Shown here: piece after piece, positions 32,466-36,150 of the stretch
Position numbering within the stretch: position 1 is the first letter of the stretch
Layout: the number at the start of each line of letters is the position of its first letter
Assembly: GCA_023475835.1 (NCBI GenBank)
Contig: JAMCVM010000111.1
Location: 1-36,150, forward strand
Length of the DNA stretch: 36,150 bases
Reading direction: 5' to 3'
From: Bacillota bacterium
Lineage (GTDB): Bacteria > Bacillota > Sulfobacillia > Sulfobacillales > Sulfobacillaceae
Position numbers and translations under genes: made by a program
Notes under the pieces: model-generated
The model's database searches: none
The model's input: the letters and a program-made list of their open reading frames with translations, nothing else
Told to the model about the DNA's origin: nothing

Positions 32466-33299
32466 ATGGACGAGGGGTCGGTGAGTCCAAATGCGGTGGC
32501 CGTCGAAGGTCAGGGCTTGTGGAAGGGATTTTCCACCAAAAAATGGGTGGGTACCAAGCGCCAAGTGACTCGCTCGTATGCGCTCAAAGGCGTCGACCTC
32601 GCGGTCAAACGCCGGGAAATTTTGGGGATTTTAGGGCCCAACGGGTCGGGCAAGTCGACGCTGATTCGGTTGATGGCGACCCTCCTCATTCCGGACCAGG
32701 GATGGTTGAAAGTTTTCGGCCTCGATGTGATACGAGATCGCCAACGGGTGCGCCGATTGATCAATCGGGTGTCGGTAGAAGCAAGTTTTTTCAAGAAACT
32801 TACGGCACGAGAGAATTTAGCGTACGCCGCTGGGCTGTATGGAGTGTCCAACGCGAAGGCACAAGTCGAGGCGACACGGATATTAGCCTCTTTAGGGCTT
32901 CAACGTGACAAGCTTGAAGTGCCCTTAGAGACTTTGTCTCGCGGTCAACAGCAAAAAATTGCGATTGCGCGGGCTCTTTTGACTTCGCCTACGTTGATGT
33001 TGTTGGACGAACCGACCACCGGACTCGATCCCACGTCGCGGCGCGACGTGCAGGAATTTGTATTGAATGTCCGACGCGAGCATGACTCCACGATGGTACT
33101 TTGTACCCATGACATGGCTGAAGCAGAACGCTTGTGCGATAGGATCGCCATTATTCATGAGGGTCGGATCATAGCCGTCGGGACTCCGGCCGATTTGATT
33201 GCTTCCTATGCCAGCGGTGGAGGCTTGGAAGATGCCTTTTTTCACATCACCGGACTCGACCAAGAACGACTTCGAGCCGAAGCCGAGGGAGATGGGTAA
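32466..33299 (+). CDS. ABC exporter ATP-binding protein (ABC-2 type)
   Basis: A 277-residue ATPase of the DrrA/NatA-like class. Walker A is GPNGSGKST (57-65), the signature LSRGQ (157-161) replaces the canonical LSGGQ, Walker B is LMLLDEP (177-183) and the switch His is in LCTHDMAE. ATG 32466 has AGGGGG upstream. Its stop overlaps the permease start (TAATG), so ATPase and permease form one exporter. Possible substrates are lipids, polysaccharide or drugs; nothing in the sequence decides. It is divergent from the antiporter gene across 166 bases. Confidence 0.92.
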   Translation: MDEGSVSPNAVAVEGQGLWKGFSTKKWVGTKRQVTRSYALKGVDLAVKRREILGILGPNGSGKSTLIRLMATLLIPDQGWLKVFGLDVIRDRQRVRRLINRVSVEASFFKKLTARENLAYAAGLYGVSNAKAQVEATRILASLGLQRDKLEVPLETLSRGQQQKIAIARALLTSPTLMLLDEPTTGLDPTSRRDVQEFVLNVRREHDSTMVLCTHDMAEAERLCDRIAIIHEGRIIAVGTPADLIASYASGGGLEDAFFHITGLDQERLRAEAEGDG

Positions 33300-34108
33300 T
33301 GAGTCCAACTGGTCGGGAACTTCATGCGTTATGGTCAGTGGTTCGGCGAAACTTCCATTTGGTTCGCCGCTACCTCGGATGGGAACTTGTGTTTCTGTTT
33401 TACAATGTGATCAATACGCTAACCATCGCGTTGATTGCCTTTGCCCTGCCGCCGGCCGACCGCGATCGCACCATTATTTACTTGACCATCGGGGCGCTTT
33501 TGTGGAACTTTCTTTCGATTCTGTTCCAAGAGGTGGCGTCCTCGGTATCCTGGGAGCGGTGGGAAGGCACGATCGAATATAGTTTTATGGCTCCGATTCA
33601 CCGTTTGACCTACTTGGCGGGTGTGTGTATGTATGCGGTTCTCTATGGGGTATTGCGGACGATCGTCATTTTGGTAGCCGTCGCACTGTTCTTTCACATT
33701 CATTTAGCTCGAGCGGACTGGCTCGGCGCAGCCATGATCTTGGCCGGATCGAGCCTGCCCTTTATTGGCTTGGGGCTGATTGGCGCGGTGTTGCCGCTTT
33801 TGTCTACCGAACGTGGGGCACAGGCGACACAAGTGATTCAGGGAGTCATCTTATTGGTGTCAGGCATCTATTATCCGATTAGTGTCTTACCCGGCTGGAT
33901 TCGCTGGATGTCTCACCTGTCACCGGCTACCTATACCTTAGAAGCAGCCCGTCGCGCGATCTTAAACGGGGAGGGACCCTTGCATTTGCTGCCTTTGACT
34001 ATCAAACTCTTTTTGTCTGGTTTAATTTTGGTGCCGCTGGGATTGGCGGTATTTCAACTGGCCGAACACTGGGCGATGCGAAACGGGACTTTGAAGCGCA
34101 GTGGTTAA
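33299..34108 (+). CDS. ABC-2 type transporter permease
   Basis: A 269-residue membrane protein with six predicted helices. The first lies near VFLFYNVINTLTIALIAFAL, and the C-terminal part contains the ABC-2 pattern with a YYPISVLPGWIRWMSHLSPA segment typical of the family (the short cytoplasmic coupling region before the last helix). The ATG at 33299 overlaps the ATPase stop by one base. It pairs with the ATPase just upstream to form an exporter. Substrate unknown. Confidence 0.9.
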   Translation: MSPTGRELHALWSVVRRNFHLVRRYLGWELVFLFYNVINTLTIALIAFALPPADRDRTIIYLTIGALLWNFLSILFQEVASSVSWERWEGTIEYSFMAPIHRLTYLAGVCMYAVLYGVLRTIVILVAVALFFHIHLARADWLGAAMILAGSSLPFIGLGLIGAVLPLLSTERGAQATQVIQGVILLVSGIYYPISVLPGWIRWMSHLSPATYTLEAARRAILNGEGPLHLLPLTIKLFLSGLILVPLGLAVFQLAEHWAMRNGTLKRSG

Positions 34109-34116
34109 AGAGCGGG

Positions 34117-35115
34117 ATGGAGAATAGGATGCAGATGCAGCGTATAGGCTTAATTGTCAATCCGATGGCAGGAAGAGATATTCGGCGCTTAGTCGCCAGA
34201 GCTTCGTTAACTTCGTCGACCGATAAGCTGCAAGCAGCGCGGCGGGTTGTCGCTGGGGCAGCCCAAGCCGGCAAGGTGGAGGTGGTCCTCAACGACGATT
34301 GGGAGGGCATGGGACGGGCGCTTCAGGCGGAATATCCCGACGTTATCCGGTTGTTGGCCCCCGACCAGTCCCATCCGACGAGTGTTTCGGGTCGAACTCA
34401 AGTGTGGACGCAAGCGCTGGAAGCTGACGGCGTTTCGGTGATAATGGTTATCGGCGGAGACGGGACTCAACGCAACGCCACCGAAGCCATGCCCGAGATC
34501 CCCCTGTTGGCCCTCGCCGGAGGCACCAACAACGTGGCTTGTTGGCTAGGTGACGAAACCGTGGCCGGATACGCCGCGGCCATGTGGGCGCTAGAGAAAC
34601 CGGCGCTGGAGGACACTGGGACCCAGGTGAAGGTGATTCATGTGCAAACGGAACGCGAAGCGCAAACGTTAGCATTGATTGATGTGGCATTTGTTCGGCA
34701 GCGATACACCGGTGCGCTGGCAGTGTGGAGCGCGTCCGATGTCTCGCAACTTCTGCTGGCGGTCGCGGATCCCGCTCGCCCTGGCTTATCGAATGTCGGG
34801 GGGATGTTGACCCGCCTGACTCCAGAAGAGGACCAGGGCTTGGAGGTGGGGTTGACGCCTTCGGGCGCGTCGGGTCGGTCGGTGCCTGCGGTGTTGGCGC
34901 CAGGACTGATGGCCGTGTTTTCCGTGCAATACGTGGAAAGGATTGCCCTCGGCAAGAGCATTTTCTGGAAAGCCGAAGAGGGGGGGAGCTTGGCTCTGGA
35001 TGGCGAACGCACGGTGGTGATGGCTCCCGGGGAAACTGTGTCGCTGACGATTCGACGCGATGGGCCTTGGTTTTTGCATCCCGGACGCATCCTGGAAAAG
35101 GTCGCTGGTCACTAA
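34117..35115 (+). CDS. ATP-NAD kinase / AcoX-like protein
   Basis: A 332-residue protein of the NAD-kinase/diacylglycerol-kinase-type fold. The N-terminus reads IGLIVNPMAGRDIRRLVA and the nucleotide motif is VIGGDGTQRNATEA, followed by LLALAGGTNNVACWLG. These match COG3199 (AcoX-like, predicted inorganic polyphosphate/ATP-NAD kinases). The C-terminal half is beta-rich. It lies eight bases after the permease stop, so it is probably the third gene of that operon; the link between an exporter and this enzyme is unclear. Start ATG 34117 is used; ATG 34129 is an alternative with a similar purine-rich region upstream. Confidence 0.85.
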   Translation: MENRMQMQRIGLIVNPMAGRDIRRLVARASLTSSTDKLQAARRVVAGAAQAGKVEVVLNDDWEGMGRALQAEYPDVIRLLAPDQSHPTSVSGRTQVWTQALEADGVSVIMVIGGDGTQRNATEAMPEIPLLALAGGTNNVACWLGDETVAGYAAAMWALEKPALEDTGTQVKVIHVQTEREAQTLALIDVAFVRQRYTGALAVWSASDVSQLLLAVADPARPGLSNVGGMLTRLTPEEDQGLEVGLTPSGASGRSVPAVLAPGLMAVFSVQYVERIALGKSIFWKAEEGGSLALDGERTVVMAPGETVSLTIRRDGPWFLHPGRILEKVAGH

Positions 35116-35333
35116 TTGAGAAATTCTGAGAGGCCCATCTAGTGCAGCTCTGACTGCAGGGGACCGAAATCAACAAAGTCGGGGGGTTAGGATGTCCGAA
35201 TGGTGTCGGTCCACGGCGATCTAGCACGATAGGCGGGCGCGTCCAGGGGCCGTTAGGCGGTTGGCCGCTCCGAGTTGCGAACGACCCCCCCGCGGTCAAA
35301 GATGCAGAAGATTGCGGCACGCATATAACCTTT

Positions 35334-35487
35334 CATACATCCTAAGATGAGTCAGGTGGCAGGGCCGGATCCCAACTCTGTGAGGAAAATACCCCTTTGT
35401 TTCTCCACGTGAAGTAGAAACTCTGGGATCATTTTAGGCCATCGCCTCCACTTGGAGAATGGAACCTGACTCATCTTAAGATGCATG
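35334..35487. mobile_element. MITE-like element with terminal inverted repeats and 8-bp duplication
   Basis: The left end (CATCCTAAGATGAGTCAGGT at 35338-35357, extending to 35334) and the right end (ACCTGACTCATCTTAAGATG at 35464-35483, extending to 35487) are inverted repeats of about 24 bp with two mismatches. TAACCTTT occurs as a direct repeat immediately outside both ends (35326-35333 and 35488-35495), the size of a target-site duplication. Inside, GATCCCA (35368-35374) and TGGGATC (35424-35430) form a second inverted pair. The element is too short to code for a protein. The family of its parent transposon was not identified. Confidence 0.72.
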
Positions 35488-36150
35488 TAACCTTTACCTT
35501 CTTGCGGTATTCGGTGAATTGGTCACGCTGTAGTCTGTTAACGTCGGAGTGTGGGTGGCAACGCTTGGGGCGTGTACGCCTCGGTTCCTTTCATAACAGC
35601 CTGTCTTGTCAAGAGCGGCTAAAGCCATTGGGGGGACGATGGGCTCTTGGCAGTGCCTCTTGACGGCCGACAGGGCTCGATTGACACTTCCCTCCCTGAA
35701 GGGAGAGGATTCTTGCGAGGAACCCACTCAGGGGATCTTTACTGCAAAGGGTGAGCCAAACACGCCCTATCCGGTCGCCTATGGCCTTCGGGTACTTGGG
35801 AAAAGCGTTCACCGAATCCTGTTAACGTCTGGGCTTGACGACGCGATCCAGTTTACGCCTCCCCCGATGGGGAAAGCCTACCACCAAACGTATCCAATTT
35901 TCCAAGGGAGAACCGCTGTGTAAGATAGCACGAATGCCGGAAGGTGGTTCGTTGGGGACAAAAACTTTCGCTTAATGGCGAACGGCTGATATCCCCAGGC
36001 TTAGCCTGATATTCCCGCGCTGAAAGGTAGGGGTAAATAACTGCTAAAACAAATCACATGATATCTACGTACATCGCATCATAAGGTGTATAATATGGGT
36101 ATGCTAGTTGCGTGGCGGGGATGTTCCCCGCCGGAGCAAGCCAGCTACCG
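35488..36150. other. Non-coding end of window with hairpins
   Basis: No frame has a start, ribosome-binding site and recognisable domain. A short hairpin CTCCC-TGAA-GGGAG (35692-35705) followed by GGATTCTTGCG resembles the right end of IS200/IS605-type elements, but this is only a visual resemblance. Near the edge, TATAAT at 36089-36094 is followed by GGCGGGGA-TGT-TCCCCGCC (36114-36132), a strong hairpin. A gene or element may start beyond the window. Confidence 0.35.
36114..36132. repeat. Strong 8-bp GC-rich hairpin
   Basis: GGCGGGGA and TCCCCGCC are perfect inverted repeats around a TGT loop, 20 bases after a TATAAT-like box. Function unknown; it could belong to a leader RNA or the end of a mobile element that continues beyond the window. 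Confidence 0.5.

Noticed and set aside
34448-35320. Long minus-strand open frame opposite the NAD-kinase-like gene
   Set aside because: Arginine/proline/serine-rich, no domain and no ribosome-binding site; it is an antisense shadow of the gene at 34117-35115.

Overview
The window looks like chromosomal DNA of a flagellated, GC-moderate Firmicute. Strong AGGAGG ribosome-binding sites, frequent GTG/TTG starts, an M61 peptidase and a Gram-positive style flagellin/FliD/FliS cluster all fit. The gene mix suggests a Sulfobacillus-like thermoacidophile, but that taxonomic guess is inference and no rRNA is present to confirm it.

Layout. 1-7.3 kb is ordinary housekeeping: an M61 peptidase (cut by the window edge), a small membrane protein, a PLP aminotransferase, a small hypothetical, a ribokinase-type sugar kinase, an exported beta-propeller protein and an RmlD-like reductase. 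7.3-10.0 kb is an accessory graveyard: a DUF3368/PIN fragment, a broken AlbA_2 (Schlafen-type) gene, an intact MntA-HepT toxin-antitoxin pair and a decayed IS1595-type transposase. 10.3-18.4 kb is a flagellin island. Flagellin, FliD and FliS lie together on the minus strand. Around them are a glycosyltransferase-TPR protein, a CgeB-like glycosyltransferase, a glycosyltransferase-methyltransferase fusion and a dead paralogue of the CgeB-like gene. The obvious inference is that these enzymes decorate the flagellin. The flagellin leader carries a hairpin with the CsrA recognition sequence in its loop.

18.7-23.4 kb holds a histidine phosphatase, then a tight minus-strand operon: the ATP-binding half and the substrate/histidine half of a split rifampin-phosphotransferase-like enzyme, followed by an MFS exporter, behind a palindromic operator candidate. 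24.0-26.1 kb is a cobalamin riboswitch controlling BtuC and BtuD, with no adjacent binding-protein gene. The expression platform looks translational. 26.2-28.5 kb holds a histidine phosphatase, a PilZ protein, a DUF202 membrane protein and a secreted hypothetical.

28.7-32.3 kb couples a GH31 glycosidase, with several sulfoquinovosidase-type active-site residues, to a cation/proton antiporter by an ATGA overlap. 32.5-35.1 kb is an ABC-2 exporter (ATPase, permease) followed by an NAD-kinase/AcoX-like protein. The last kilobase has no convincing gene. It contains a MITE-like element with about 24-bp terminal inverted repeats and an 8-bp flanking duplication, plus unexplained hairpins.

No tRNA, rRNA, CRISPR array or complete insertion sequence was recognised. 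I found no clear wholly new multi-gene system. The best candidates for a closer look are the flagellin modification island with its CsrA-like leader, the split phosphotransferase-exporter operon, the GH31-antiporter pair and the MITE.
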